From positions 1,062,146 through 1,126,145 of the forward strand of contig NZ_SWKR01000002.1 of assembly GCF_005144715.1 (NCBI RefSeq): a stretch of 64,000 bases of DNA, read 5' to 3'. Position numbers and translations under genes: made by a program. The notes under the pieces were generated by a model. It was not told where the DNA came from. It was given only the letters and a program-made list of their open reading frames with translations, and did not search any database. The stretch is from Sphingomonas baiyangensis (GTDB lineage Bacteria > Pseudomonadota > Alphaproteobacteria > Sphingomonadales > Sphingomonadaceae). Shown here in pieces: positions 1 through 9,577 of the stretch; within the stretch, counting starts at the first letter, position 1; each line of letters opens with the position of its first letter.

Positions 1-1297
1 GACGCTCGATCTCTATGGCGTGGGCGGCTATGATCGCGTGATGCTGGTGGGCGTTCCCACGGGCAGCCTGAGCGCGGTGCAGCTTGCCGATCTGGGCGGC
101 AGCGTCGCGCAGGCGACGGCGACATCGGCGACGCCCGTCGCGATCCTCACCGCCGGCCTGCAAAGCGCGGTCGCGACGCCCGCCGCGCATGTGGCGCGCG
201 GCGTGGGGCTGGGGCAGTATCGCTTCGACCGTCTCAAGACCGTTGATCGTACCACCGCGAACGCGCAGCCGATCGTGATCGTCGCGGGCGACGATGCGGC
301 ACAGGCCTATGCGCGCGACCATGCCGGACTGGTCGACGGCGTGCGGATGACGCGCGATCTCATCACGATGCCATCGAACCTCAAATATCCCGAGAGCTTC
401 GTCGCGATTGCGCGCGCGATGTTCGAGGGCGTGCCCAACACGCGCATCACCGTGCTCGACGAGCCGCAGATGCGGCGGCTCAACATGGGTTCGATCCTGT
501 CGGTCTCGCAGGGGTCGAGCCGGCCGGCGCGGATGATGATCGTCGAGTATCGCGGCGGCGGGGACGCCGCGCCGCTCGCGCTGATCGGCAAGGGCATCAC
601 GTTCGACAGCGGCGGCATCTCGCTGAAGCCCGGCGCGGGAATGGAGGACATGCGCGGCGACATGTCGGGCGCGGCGGCAGTGATCGGCGGCGTGCTGGCG
701 GCGGCGAAGCGCGGCGCGCGCGCCAATGTGGTGGCGATCGCGGCGCTGGCCGAGAACATGCCCGGCGCCAATGCCAGCCGCCCCGGCGACGTCGTGCGCA
801 CGATGAACGGCCGCACGATCGAGATCATCAGCACCGATGCAGAGGGCCGCATGGTGCTGGCCGACGCCAACCAGTATGCGATCGACCGCTACAAGCCCGC
901 CGCCGTCGTCAACATCGCGACGCTCACCGGCGCGATCGTGACCGCGCTGGGCGACGACTATGCCGGCCTGTTCGCCCGCGACGAGGCTCTGGCCGACCGG
1001 ATCGAGGCGGCAGCGGCAAGCTCGGGCGATCCGGTGTGGCGGATGCCGCTGCATCCGAGCTATGCCGAGGACATGGCCTCGCCGATCGCCGACATCGCCA
1101 ATGCCGTGCGTATCCCGGGCGCCGGCGCCGGGCGCGGCGCGCATTTCATCGGGTTCCTGACGCCCGAGCCGACGCCATGGGCGCATATCGACATGGCGGG
1201 CATGGATTCGTCGAGCGGCACGCCGACTGCGCCCAAAGGCGCGCCGGGCTTCGGCGTGCGGCTGTTCGACGACCTGATCCGCAGCTACGAGCGATGA
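1..1297 (+). CDS. pepA: leucyl aminopeptidase (M17 family), 5' partial
   Basis: Cytosolic M17 aminopeptidase that removes N-terminal residues from peptides using two metal ions. The reading frame (frame 2) is open from the window edge, so the true start lies upstream. Numbering from the GTG at 20, all metal ligands are present with family spacing: K191, D196, D214, D273 and E275. The catalytic Lys203 and Arg277 are also present. The signature reads STDAEGRM instead of the usual NTDAEGRL. The C-terminal catalytic domain is complete and the gene ends 13 nt before trpF, so co-transcription with the trp cluster is possible. The identification is secure; only the N-terminal domain is cut. Confidence 0.95.
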   Translation, partial: TLDLYGVGGYDRVMLVGVPTGSLSAVQLADLGGSVAQATATSATPVAILTAGLQSAVATPAAHVARGVGLGQYRFDRLKTVDRTTANAQPIVIVAGDDAAQAYARDHAGLVDGVRMTRDLITMPSNLKYPESFVAIARAMFEGVPNTRITVLDEPQMRRLNMGSILSVSQGSSRPARMMIVEYRGGGDAAPLALIGKGITFDSGGISLKPGAGMEDMRGDMSGAAAVIGGVLAAAKRGARANVVAIAALAENMPGANASRPGDVVRTMNGRTIEIISTDAEGRMVLADANQYAIDRYKPAAVVNIATLTGAIVTALGDDYAGLFARDEALADRIEAAAASSGDPVWRMPLHPSYAEDMASPIADIANAVRIPGAGAGRGAHFIGFLTPEPTPWAHIDMAGMDSSSGTPTAPKGAPGFGVRLFDDLIRSYER

Positions 1298-1310
1298 TCG
1301 CGCCGCGCCG

Positions 1311-1943
1311 ATGACGGGCGCCAAGATCTGTGGTCTCAGCGACCCCGCCACGCTCGATGCGGCAGTAGCGGGTGGCGCCAGCAATGTCGGCTTCGTGTTC
1401 TTCGCGCCCTCGCCGCGCGACCTGCCGTTCGATCGCGCTGCGGGGCTGGCGGCGCGGGTGCCGGAGCATGTCGGCATCGTCGGCGTGTTCGTCGATCCCG
1501 ACGATGCACTGATCGACGCGGCGGTGGCGGCGGGGAGCCTGACCGCGATCCAGTTGCACAAGACCGCGCCCCCGCGCATCGCCGAGCTTCGCCGGCGCAC
1601 CGGCCGCGAAACCTGGGCGGCACTGGCGGTAAAGACGCGCGCCGATCTCGACGGCGCGCGCGCGCTGGCGCAGGCGGCCGATCGCATCCTCTACGACGCC
1701 AAGACGCCCGAGGGCGCGGCGCTGCCCGGCGGCATGGGGCTGCGCTTCGACTGGGAGCTGCTGCGCGGCTTCGCGCATCCGCTGCCCTGGGCGCTGTCGG
1801 GCGGCCTCGACGCGGGCAATGTCGGCGAGGCGATCGAACGCACAGGCGCGCCGCTGGTCGACGTGTCGTCGGGCGTCGAGACCGCGCCGGGCGTGAAGGA
1901 CGCTGGCAAGATTGCGGCTTTCCTGAAGGCGGTGCGGCGCTAG
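1311..1943 (+). CDS. trpF: phosphoribosylanthranilate isomerase
   Basis: Catalyses the third step of tryptophan synthesis, an Amadori rearrangement of phosphoribosylanthranilate to CdRP. The product is 210 residues, the normal length for a monofunctional TrpF. The catalytic cysteine is Cys7 in KICGLS and the general acid is Asp129 in the LYDAK strand. The C-terminal LSGGLDAGN and DVSSGVE segments form the phosphate-binding part of the TIM barrel. It is followed by trpB and trpA in the usual alphaproteobacterial order. The separate trpC/trpD genes are not in this window. Confidence 0.97.
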   Translation: MTGAKICGLSDPATLDAAVAGGASNVGFVFFAPSPRDLPFDRAAGLAARVPEHVGIVGVFVDPDDALIDAAVAAGSLTAIQLHKTAPPRIAELRRRTGRETWAALAVKTRADLDGARALAQAADRILYDAKTPEGAALPGGMGLRFDWELLRGFAHPLPWALSGGLDAGNVGEAIERTGAPLVDVSSGVETAPGVKDAGKIAAFLKAVRR

Positions 1944-2006
1944 CGGCGGGCGTGGCCTTTCGCCACCTCGACACGCTGCATCGCCACGGGTAAGCGCTCG
2001 GCCATC

Positions 2007-3269
2007 ATGAACGCCCCCAACAGCTTTCGCACGCAGCCCCCCGAGCAGGCGAACAGCCTGCGGCAACAGCCCGACGAGCGCGGCCATTTCGGCGCCTATG
2101 GCGGCCGCTACGTCGCCGAAACGTTGATGCCGCTGGTGCTCGATCTCGAACGCGAATATCGCGCCGCCAAGGCCGACCCGGCCTTTCAGGCGCAGTTCGA
2201 CGATCTGCTCGAACATTATGTCGGCCGCCCCAGCCCGCTCTATTTCGCCGAGCGGCTGACCGAGGCGCTTCGCGACGGCGCCGAGCCGGGCATGGGGGCC
2301 GAGGTCTGGTTCAAACGCGACGAACTCAACCATACCGGCGCGCACAAGATCAACAATTGCGTCGGCCAGATCCTGCTGGCGATGCGGATGGGCAAGACGC
2401 GCATCATCGCCGAGACCGGCGCGGGCCAGCATGGCGTTGCCACCGCGACCGTCTGCGCGCGCTTCGGCCTGCCCTGCGTCGTCTATATGGGCGCGCGCGA
2501 TATCGAGCGGCAGCAGCCCAACGTGTTCCGCATGAAGCTGCTCGGCGCCGAAGTGCGGCCCGTGACCAGCGGCGCGGCGACACTCAAGGATGCGATGAAC
2601 GAGGGGCTGCGCGACTGGGTCGCGAATGTCCACGACACCTTCTACCTGATCGGCACCGCCGCCGGGCCGCATCCCTATCCCGAGCTGGTCCGCGATTTCC
2701 AGAGCGTGATCGGCCGCGAGGCACGCGCGCAGATGCTGGCGCGCACCGGCCGCCTGCCTGATCTGCTGGTGGCGGCGATCGGCGGCGGATCGAACGCGAT
2801 CGGGCTGTTCCATCCCTTCCTCGACGATGCCGACGTGGCGATGCTGGGCGTGGAAGCGGCGGGCCACGGGCTCGATCGCGAACATGCCGCATCGCTCAAC
2901 GGCGGCGCGCCAGGCGTGCTCCACGGCAACAAGACCTATCTGCTCCAGGACGATGACGGCCAGATCACCGAGGGGCATTCGATCTCGGCGGGGCTCGATT
3001 ATCCGGGCATCGGCCCCGAACATGCCTGGCTCAACGATATCGGCCGCGTCGAATATACCGCGATCACCGACACAGAGGCGCTCGACGCCTTCCAGCTCGT
3101 GTGCCGCACCGAAGGCATCATCCCCGCGCTCGAACCGAGCCACGCCATCGCTGCGGTGGCCAAGCGTGCGCGGACGATGCGCGCCGACCAGATCATCCTC
3201 GCCAATATGTGCGGGCGCGGCGACAAGGATATCTTCACCGTAGCGACGGCGCTGGGAGTGGAGATGTGA
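2007..3269 (+). CDS. trpB: tryptophan synthase beta chain
   Basis: PLP enzyme that joins indole and serine in the alpha2-beta2 tryptophan synthase complex. The product is 420 residues. The PLP lysine is Lys114 in HTGAHKINN, and the phosphate-binding loop GGGSNA follows near residue 255. A polar N-terminal extension of about 25 residues precedes the conserved FGAYGGRYV start of the fold. Its TGA stop overlaps the GTG start of trpA by 4 nt, which suggests translational coupling of the two subunits. Confidence 0.98.
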   Translation: MNAPNSFRTQPPEQANSLRQQPDERGHFGAYGGRYVAETLMPLVLDLEREYRAAKADPAFQAQFDDLLEHYVGRPSPLYFAERLTEALRDGAEPGMGAEVWFKRDELNHTGAHKINNCVGQILLAMRMGKTRIIAETGAGQHGVATATVCARFGLPCVVYMGARDIERQQPNVFRMKLLGAEVRPVTSGAATLKDAMNEGLRDWVANVHDTFYLIGTAAGPHPYPELVRDFQSVIGREARAQMLARTGRLPDLLVAAIGGGSNAIGLFHPFLDDADVAMLGVEAAGHGLDREHAASLNGGAPGVLHGNKTYLLQDDDGQITEGHSISAGLDYPGIGPEHAWLNDIGRVEYTAITDTEALDAFQLVCRTEGIIPALEPSHAIAAVAKRARTMRADQIILANMCGRGDKDIFTVATALGVEM

Positions 3270-4063
3270 ATCGCCTCGCCTCCGCCTTCCCTGCCGATCG
3301 CGCGGCACTGGTGGCGTTCGTGACGGCGGGTGATCCGTCGCCGGCCGTGACGCCTGCGATCCTCGATGCGCTGGTGGCCGGCGGCGCCGACGTGATCGAG
3401 CTGGGGATGCCGTTCACCGATCCGATGGCCGATGGCCCCGCGATCCAGGCGGCGAACATCCGCAGCCTGGGCGCGGGCACCGCCACCGCCGACATCCTGA
3501 CCATCGCGACAGATTTTCGCGCGCGCCACGCCGATGTGCCGCTGGTGCTGATGGGCTATGCCAATCCGATGCTGCGCCGGGGGGCGCAATGGTTCGCGAC
3601 GGCTGCCGCCGAAGCCGGCGTCGACGGCGTCATCTGCGTCGATGTGCCGCCCGAGGAGGACGGCGCGCTCGGCCCCGCGCTGCGCGATGCGGGGCTGGAT
3701 TTCATCCGCCTCGCTACGCCGACTACCGACGCGGCGCGCCTGCCTGCCGTGCTCGATGCCGCTTCGGGCTTCGTCTATTATGTCTCGGTCGCGGGCATCA
3801 CCGGCTTGCAGCAGGCGGTACAGACCTCGATCGACGAAGCGGTCGGGCGGCTGAAGGCGGCGACCGACCTGCCGATCGCCGTGGGCTTCGGCGTGCGCAC
3901 GCCCGAACAGGCCGCCGCCATCGCGCGCGTGGCCGATGGCGTGGTGGTCGGCTCGGCGATCGTCGAGATCGTCGGCACGCATGGCGAAGCGGCGGCACCG
4001 CACGTCACCGAATATGTCCGGTCGCTGCGAGCGGCGATCGATCAGAGCAGGAAACAGGCATGA
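3266..4063 (+). CDS. trpA: tryptophan synthase alpha chain
   Basis: Cleaves indole-3-glycerol phosphate to indole, which is channelled to TrpB. I place the start at the GTG at 3266, overlapping the trpB stop (GTGA). This gives 265 residues, the family length; the same open frame extends upstream but only as a shadow of trpB. Catalytic Glu45 and Asp56 lie in the [15 protein letters not shown] signature, with the same 11-residue spacing as E. coli Glu49/Asp60. The stop overlaps the accD start (ATGA). Confidence 0.97.
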   Translation: MNRLASAFPADRAALVAFVTAGDPSPAVTPAILDALVAGGADVIELGMPFTDPMADGPAIQAANIRSLGAGTATADILTIATDFRARHADVPLVLMGYANPMLRRGAQWFATAAAEAGVDGVICVDVPPEEDGALGPALRDAGLDFIRLATPTTDAARLPAVLDAASGFVYYVSVAGITGLQQAVQTSIDEAVGRLKAATDLPIAVGFGVRTPEQAAAIARVADGVVVGSAIVEIVGTHGEAAAPHVTEYVRSLRAAIDQSRKQA

Positions 4064-4917
4064 GCTGGCTCAACCGCGTCCGCAACGCGATCGCATCGGT
4101 GGTCCCCGCCAAGGAGACGCCCGACAATCTGTGGCACAAGTGCAAGGGCTGCGGGCAGATGGTGTTCGTGAAGGAGTTCGAGGAGAATCTCCACGTCTGC
4201 CCCTTGTGCGAGCATCACCACCGCATCGGCCCGGCCGAGCGGTTCGCGTATCTGTTCGACCCCGGCACGTGCAAGCTGCTGCCGAGCCCGCGCGTGGCCG
4301 AGGATCCGCTCAAGTTTCGCGATTCGAAGCCCTATGCCGCGCGACTGAAGGCGGCACGCGCCGACACCGGCGACCAGGACGCCTTCGTCAGCGCGCGTGG
4401 GCTGATCGAGGGGCGGCGCGCCGTGGTGGGCGTGCAGAACTTCGCCTTCATGGGCGGATCGATGGGCCAGGCGGTGGGCGAAGGCTTCGTCGCCGGCGTG
4501 CAGGCCGCGATCGCCGCGCATGCGCCGTTCATCATCTTCAGCGCATCGGGCGGCGCGCGGATGCAGGAAGGCATTCTCAGCCTCATGCAGATGCCGCGCA
4601 CGACCGTGGCAATCGAGATGCTGCGCGATGCCGGGCTGCCCTATATCGTCGTGCTCACCGATCCCACATCCGGCGGCGTCATGGCCGCCTATGCGATGCT
4701 GGGCGACGTGCAGATCGCCGAGCCCAAGGCGACGCTGGCGTTCACCGGCCGCCGCGTGATCGAGCAGACGATCCGCGAGAAGCTGCCCGACGATTTCCAG
4801 ACAAGCGAATATTATCGCGACCATGGCCTCATCGACATGGTGGTGGCGCGCAAGGAACTGCGCGCGACGCTGGCGCGGCTGATCGACTATCTGTGCGCCG
4901 GCAAGGCCGCGGCCTGA
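4060..4917 (+). CDS. accD: acetyl-CoA carboxylase carboxyltransferase subunit beta
   Basis: Beta half of the carboxyltransferase that makes malonyl-CoA for fatty acid synthesis; it partners with AccA, which is encoded elsewhere. The ATG at 4060 overlaps the trpA stop by 4 nt and gives 285 residues. An N-terminal zinc ribbon is formed by Cys28, Cys31, Cys47 and Cys50. The crotonase-like core follows, including SASGGARMQEG and the GGVMAAYAMLGD stretch. The trpA-accD-folC order is standard in alphaproteobacteria. Confidence 0.97.
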   Translation: MSWLNRVRNAIASVVPAKETPDNLWHKCKGCGQMVFVKEFEENLHVCPLCEHHHRIGPAERFAYLFDPGTCKLLPSPRVAEDPLKFRDSKPYAARLKAARADTGDQDAFVSARGLIEGRRAVVGVQNFAFMGGSMGQAVGEGFVAGVQAAIAAHAPFIIFSASGGARMQEGILSLMQMPRTTVAIEMLRDAGLPYIVVLTDPTSGGVMAAYAMLGDVQIAEPKATLAFTGRRVIEQTIREKLPDDFQTSEYYRDHGLIDMVVARKELRATLARLIDYLCAGKAAA

Positions 4918-4942
4918 CCTTCCGGCTGCTCGCGCACGCACG

Positions 4943-6250
4943 ATGGATCACGCCCGCTCCGCGCACCCCGGCGTGCAGGCCGCGCTCGACCGGCTGAGCG
5001 CGCTCGGCCCCGGCGCCGATGTGCTGGGGCTCGACCGGATCACGCGGCTGCTTGCGCGGCTGGGCGATCCGCACCATGCGCTGCCGCCGGTGTTCCATGT
5101 GGCGGGCACCAACGGCAAGGGATCGACCTGCGCGTTCCTGCGCGCGGGGCTCGAGGCGGCGGGATATCGCGTCCATGTCTATACCAGCCCGCATCTGGTC
5201 CGCTTCAACGAGCGTATCCGCGTGGCGGGCACGCTGATCGACGACGAGAGGCTGGCGGCACTGCTGGGCGAAGTGCTCGATGCCGGCGGCGATATCGGCG
5301 CGAGCTTCTTCGAGGTGACGACGGCGGTGGCATTCCTCGCCTTTGCCCGCACGCCCGCCGATGCCTGCGTGATCGAGGTGGGGCTGGGCGGCCGGCTCGA
5401 CGCGACCAACGTGCTCGCTGCGCCGGCGGTGTGCGGCATTGCGCAGCTCGGCATCGATCATCAGGCGTTCCTCGGTGACACGATCGAGGCGATCGCCGCC
5501 GAGAAGGCCGGCATCGCCAAACCGGGCGTGCCGCTGGTGACGCCGGCCTATGCCGCACCCGTCGCGGCGATCGTCGCAAATGTGGCGGGCATGGCGGGCG
5601 CGCCGCTGCATGTCGAGGGCCGCGACTGGCGCTGGCAACCGGAGGGCGACGGGCTGGCCTTCGACGATGGGGAGCGGCTTGCGCTTCCCGCCCCCGCGCT
5701 CGCCGGCGCGCATCAGCTGGCGAATTGCGCACTGGCGGCGGCGATGTTGCGGCGGCAGACGATGCTCGCCGTGCCCGACGACGCGCTGGCGGCGATGGCA
5801 CGCGATGCGCGCTGGCCCGCGCGGATGCAGCGCCTCGCGACCGGGCCGCTGACGGCTCCGTTGGGGACAACGCGCGAAGTCTGGCTCGATGGCGGGCACA
5901 ACCCGGCCGCGGCCGAGGCGCTGGCCCCCGCCCTTGCGCGCTTCGGCCCGAAAGGCGTCGACCTTATCCTGGGCATGCTCGCCAACAAGGATCCGCTCGG
6001 GCTGCTGGCCCCGCTCGCGCCGTCGATCGCCAGCGTGACCGCCATTCCCGTGCCGGATCATGCGAGCCACAGCCCCGATGCGCTGACGGCCGTCGCGCAG
6101 CAACTGGGCCTAGCAGCCGCGACCGCATCGTCGATCGATGCCGCCGTCGCGCATGTCGCGGCCCGGGGTTCCGCGCCGGCGGTCCTGATTGCCGGGTCCC
6201 TCTATCTGGCCGGCGAGGCGCTCGCACGAAACGACGAGCCACCGGCCTGA
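4943..6250 (+). CDS. folC: bifunctional dihydrofolate synthase / folylpolyglutamate synthase
   Basis: ATP-dependent Mur-ligase-like enzyme that adds glutamate to dihydropteroate and to folates in the cytosol. The product is 435 residues. The P-loop GTNGKGST spans residues 55-62. The family signature includes FFEVTTAVAF, followed by VIEVGLGGRLDATNV. The C-terminal domain contains the DGGHNPAA motif. It begins 25 nt after accD and ends the trpF-trpB-trpA-accD-folC run, just before the Fur-like palindrome at 6254. Confidence 0.96.
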   Translation: MDHARSAHPGVQAALDRLSALGPGADVLGLDRITRLLARLGDPHHALPPVFHVAGTNGKGSTCAFLRAGLEAAGYRVHVYTSPHLVRFNERIRVAGTLIDDERLAALLGEVLDAGGDIGASFFEVTTAVAFLAFARTPADACVIEVGLGGRLDATNVLAAPAVCGIAQLGIDHQAFLGDTIEAIAAEKAGIAKPGVPLVTPAYAAPVAAIVANVAGMAGAPLHVEGRDWRWQPEGDGLAFDDGERLALPAPALAGAHQLANCALAAAMLRRQTMLAVPDDALAAMARDARWPARMQRLATGPLTAPLGTTREVWLDGGHNPAAAEALAPALARFGPKGVDLILGMLANKDPLGLLAPLAPSIASVTAIPVPDHASHSPDALTAVAQQLGLAAATASSIDAAVAHVAARGSAPAVLIAGSLYLAGEALARNDEPPA

Positions 6251-6253
6251 CAA

Positions 6254-6276
6254 TTATTGCGATTGACTATCAATAA
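6254..6276. promoter_or_regulatory. Fur-like palindrome upstream of the 142-residue protein
   Basis: TTATTG and CAATAA are mirrored around position 6265, giving 8 of 11 complementary pairs in a 23-bp imperfect palindrome. Its core matches the common Fur-box form TGAGAATGATTATCA at 12 of 15 positions by my alignment. It lies 41 nt upstream of the GTG start at 6317 in the only spacer between folC and that gene. Assigning it to Fur or another iron regulator is inference. Confidence 0.4.
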
Positions 6277-6316
6277 CAGATCGGCATGATCGCTGGCGAG
6301 CAACGGAGAGTCGCCT

Positions 6317-6745
6317 GTGACGTCGATCGCCCACCCCCTCGCCGCGGCGCTGCCGCATCTGCAACCGCATGATGCAGCCGGCCGGCTGCTGCTGTTCGGC
6401 ATCCGCCAGATGGGCGCGCACGGCCTAAACGACGCGGCCTGCGCGCACGCCTTCGTCACCGCTTTCGGCAAGGATTTCCGCCGCCCGCTGGTGTTACTTC
6501 GCACGCTGATGCACGAGATGTCGCAGGCGGCGGCGGGGCCGATCCAGATCGCGCCGTGGTGCTGCCGGCGGATGACCGCGGGCGAAGCGGCGCTCCTGAC
6601 GGTGCTGCGCCGGATCGACCGCGAGCCCGATGCCGCCGCGCTGCTGCTGTCGGACCTGCTCGGCGTGCGCGAACCCGCGTCCGTCGCGGTCAGCGCGCAC
6701 CTGCTGGCGAGCGCATTCAGCGACCTGGGGCTGCCGCTGCGCTGA
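6317..6745 (+). CDS. conserved hypothetical protein, 142 residues
   Basis: Function not recognised. GTG start preceded by GGAGA, seven bases upstream. The protein is predicted soluble and mostly helical, with no signal peptide and a CC pair at residues 83-84 (APWCCRRM). It ends with a hydrophobic helix SAHLLASAFSDLGLPLR. The preceding spacer holds a Fur-like palindrome, so an iron-responsive role is possible but untested. Its 3' end overlaps the convergent AmpG-type gene by 29 bp. I believe similar proteins occur in other sphingomonads, but cannot check. Confidence 0.75.
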   Translation: MTSIAHPLAAALPHLQPHDAAGRLLLFGIRQMGAHGLNDAACAHAFVTAFGKDFRRPLVLLRTLMHEMSQAAAGPIQIAPWCCRRMTAGEAALLTVLRRIDREPDAAALLLSDLLGVREPASVAVSAHLLASAFSDLGLPLR

Positions 6746-8387
6746 GATCGGTAGCGAGCGGCGCTTCGGCATCGGTGGGCTTGGGGGTACCGCGCCACCA
6801 ATCGAGCAGCACCAACAGCACGGCAACGCCGCCCAGTCCTGCCGTCAGCAGGAAGATGTTGGCATAGCCATAGATGTCGATCGCCTCGCCCGTCGCCGCA
6901 CGGCCGAGCGCGCCGACAAGGAACGTCATCGACGAGAGCAGCGCATATTGCACCGCGCTGTATTCACGCGACGTGATCGACGAGATGTAGGCGATGAACG
7001 CGGTGCCCGCGAGACCGCCGGCGATATTCTCGCCCGAGATGGTGAGCATCAGCCGTACCATGCGCGGGTCGGCGCCAAGCTGATCGAGCCACAACGCGCG
7101 CGCGAACGCATCGAGATTGGCGCCGCCCAGCGCCAGATCGGCATAGAGCAGGTTCGACAGCGCCGCGACGATGCCGCCGACCAGCAGCGTCGGCATCCGC
7201 CCCAGCGTTGCGAGCATCACGCCGCCGAGCGCCACGCCGGCGATCGTCATCAGCACGCCGAACAGCTTGGAGGCGAACGCCACCTCGTCGTTCGAATAGC
7301 CCATGTAATCGAGATAGAAGGGAAAGGCGAAGGGCGCCCAGATCGAATCGGCGATGCGATAGAGCAGGATCAGCGCGAGCACGAGCAGCGCCCCCCAGCG
7401 CAGCCGATCGACGATCTCGGCGAGCGGCAGGATGAGCGCGCGATAGCAGTGATCGGCCGCCGCCTGCGCGCCGCTTGCCGCTGTCTGCGTGCCCGGCGCT
7501 CCCGGCTGGCGGCGCGTCCAGCCCGAGACGAGCGCGGGGATGATGACGGTGGCGACGATGATCCACGGCCCCCAGCTGGTGGTGAACACGCCCGCCGAGG
7601 GCGCCGTCTCGCCCGGCGGCGGCACCAGTGCGGCCACCATGAAGTCGCCGAGCATGAAGATCGCCCAGCCCCAGCACACCGCCACGATGCCGAGCGCGAT
7701 GGCGCGCTGGCGACGATCGGGCACGACATGGCCGGCAAGCGGCGCGGCCTCGTCGGCGCCGTCGCGCACCACTTCGGGCGTGAACAGCGTCATCGCCAGC
7801 GCGCCGAGCATCGCGAAGCCGAAGCCGACATAGACGGTCGGCCAGTCGAGCCTTGCCGCGAGCACCAGCGCCAGCGCGCCGCCCGCGAGCGCCGCGAAGC
7901 GGTTGCCGAGCTGGTAGATCGCCGACATGAGATCGACGGTCGCCACCTCGTCGGCCACCTCGATGCGCCATGCGTCGATCACCACGTCCTGCGTGGCCGA
8001 GAGGAACGCCGCGATCACAGCGATGGCGGCGAAGCTGCCGATCGCGGTGACGGGATCGGTGGCGGCGAGCATCCACAGCAGCACCGCGAGCGCGCCCTGG
8101 CACAGCACCAGCCACGAACGGCGGCGCCCCAGCCGCCCGAGCAATGGCAGCCGCGCGCGATCGACAAGCGGCGACCACAGGAACTTGAACGCATAGGCAA
8201 GGCCGATCCACGACAGCACGCCGATCGTCGCGAGGCTCACCTGCAATTCGCCGAGCCAGGCGTTGAGCGTGCCGATCAGCAGCACGAACGGCAGGCCCGA
8301 GGCGAACCCCAGCACCAGCATCGCCGCCATCTTGCGGTTCGAGAACGCCGCCTTGAGCAGCGCCCACCCCTTCACCTTCTCGCCCAC
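6717..8387 (-). CDS. ampG: AmpG-type muropeptide MFS permease
   Basis: Inner-membrane major facilitator that in the AmpG family imports anhydromuropeptides for cell-wall recycling and beta-lactamase signalling. The N-terminal half has the family signature: GFASGLPFVLL, LSWIGLAYAFKFLWSPLVDR, LGRRRSW and SATQDVVIDAWRIE. About 12-14 hydrophobic segments are visible across 556 residues. This is longer than E. coli AmpG because of a polar central loop around residues 285-315 and a short C-terminal tail. It is divergent from the Rieske gene. No ampR, ampD or beta-lactamase lies nearby, so the substrate rests on family similarity. Confidence 0.85.
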   Translation of the reverse strand: MGEKVKGWALLKAAFSNRKMAAMLVLGFASGLPFVLLIGTLNAWLGELQVSLATIGVLSWIGLAYAFKFLWSPLVDRARLPLLGRLGRRRSWLVLCQGALAVLLWMLAATDPVTAIGSFAAIAVIAAFLSATQDVVIDAWRIEVADEVATVDLMSAIYQLGNRFAALAGGALALVLAARLDWPTVYVGFGFAMLGALAMTLFTPEVVRDGADEAAPLAGHVVPDRRQRAIALGIVAVCWGWAIFMLGDFMVAALVPPPGETAPSAGVFTTSWGPWIIVATVIIPALVSGWTRRQPGAPGTQTAASGAQAAADHCYRALILPLAEIVDRLRWGALLVLALILLYRIADSIWAPFAFPFYLDYMGYSNDEVAFASKLFGVLMTIAGVALGGVMLATLGRMPTLLVGGIVAALSNLLYADLALGGANLDAFARALWLDQLGADPRMVRLMLTISGENIAGGLAGTAFIAYISSITSREYSAVQYALLSSMTFLVGALGRAATGEAIDIYGYANIFLLTAGLGGVAVLLVLLDWWRGTPKPTDAEAPLATDLSAAAAPGR

Positions 8388-8443
8388 CTTGCACCCTCGC
8401 TGTGAAGCCGCGACACTAGCGAAAACATCGGAGAAGGACAGCC

Positions 8444-9577
8444 ATGAACGCGCGCGAACCGACGGCAGGGCAACGCGCGCTGGCGCGGGCGCTGGCCATG
8501 GAGCCGGCCGACGAACCCGGCGCGATCGCCAATGTCGATGCCGCGGCCTATACCGAGCCCGCGCGCTTCGCCGCCGAGCAAGCCGCCATCTTCGCGCGCG
8601 TGCCGCTCGTCATCGCTCCCTCGGCGCTGCTGCCCGAGCACAACATGGCGGTGCCGCATGACGGCTTCGGCAAGCCGCTGCTGCTGACGCGCGACGGCGA
8701 CGGCACGGCGCATGTGTTCCTAAACGTCTGCCGCCATCGCGGCACGCGACTGGTCGAGGGCAGCGACGTCGTGCGCGCGCCGCAGCTGGTCTGCCCCTAT
8801 CATGCATGGTCGTACGGCACCGACGGTGCGCTTGCGGGCGTGCCGCGCGGCGACACGTTTCCCGGCCTGTGCAAGGCCGATCTGGGCCTGCGCGAACTGC
8901 GCTGCGTCGAGGCCGGCGGGCTGATCTGGTTCGCGTTCGACGAAGGTGCCGACTTCGCCGACGCGCATATGCTGGCGCGCGATTTCGAGGCGTTCGACCT
9001 TGCCGGGCAGCATTGCTTCCGCCGCCGCACGCACGACGTGCGCGCCAACTGGAAGCTGGTGATGGACGCGTTCCTCGAAAGCTATCATGTCGCGCGCCTG
9101 CACGCGGGCACGATCGGGCGCTTCCTTCGGGACGGCGTTGCGCGGGCCGACGCCATCGGCCCGCATCAGCGATCGGCGGTGGGCCGCGCCGCCGCTGGCG
9201 AAGCGCTGGCGTCGAGCGACTGGGCCGTGCTGCGCGCCGCGATAACCTTCACCTACCAGCTGTTTCCCGGCACGATCCTCGTCGTCAGCCCCGATTACAT
9301 CAACCTGATGATATTGATGCCGCAGGCGCACGACCGCGTGCTCGTCGAGGATTTCATGCTGATCCCGCAAGCGCCCGCGACCGACAAGGCGCTCGCGCAT
9401 TGGGAAAGGAGCTGGGAGTTTCTCGACGGCGGGGTATTCGCCGCTGAGGATTTCCGCGCGGCCGAACTGGGCCAGCAAGGCCTCGCGTCGGGCGCCATCG
9501 AGCGGACGGTGCTCGGCACGCTCGAAAGCGGCATCCGCCGCTTCCACGACGCCGTAGAGGCGCAGCTCGCGCGCTAG
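8444..9577 (+). CDS. Rieske [2Fe-2S] aromatic-ring-hydroxylating oxygenase, alpha subunit
   Basis: Terminal oxygenase component with an N-terminal Rieske domain and a C-terminal non-heme iron domain; 377 residues. Rieske ligands are Cys96-x-His98 and Cys117-x2-His120. The mononuclear iron site is in the helix from Asn202, with Asp208, His215 and His220 (ESYHVARLH). A good AGAAGGA ribosome site precedes the ATG. No ferredoxin, reductase or beta subunit gene is adjacent, so it probably uses electron carriers encoded elsewhere. Substrate unknown. It overlaps the convergent receiver gene by 4 bp. Confidence 0.9.
   Translation: MNAREPTAGQRALARALAMEPADEPGAIANVDAAAYTEPARFAAEQAAIFARVPLVIAPSALLPEHNMAVPHDGFGKPLLLTRDGDGTAHVFLNVCRHRGTRLVEGSDVVRAPQLVCPYHAWSYGTDGALAGVPRGDTFPGLCKADLGLRELRCVEAGGLIWFAFDEGADFADAHMLARDFEAFDLAGQHCFRRRTHDVRANWKLVMDAFLESYHVARLHAGTIGRFLRDGVARADAIGPHQRSAVGRAAAGEALASSDWAVLRAAITFTYQLFPGTILVVSPDYINLMILMPQAHDRVLVEDFMLIPQAPATDKALAHWERSWEFLDGGVFAAEDFRAAELGQQGLASGAIERTVLGTLESGIRRFHDAVEAQLAR

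Noticed and set aside
6630..8405. Long plus-strand open frame
   Set aside because: Antisense of the AmpG-type permease; extreme Arg/Gln/Glu content and no homology.
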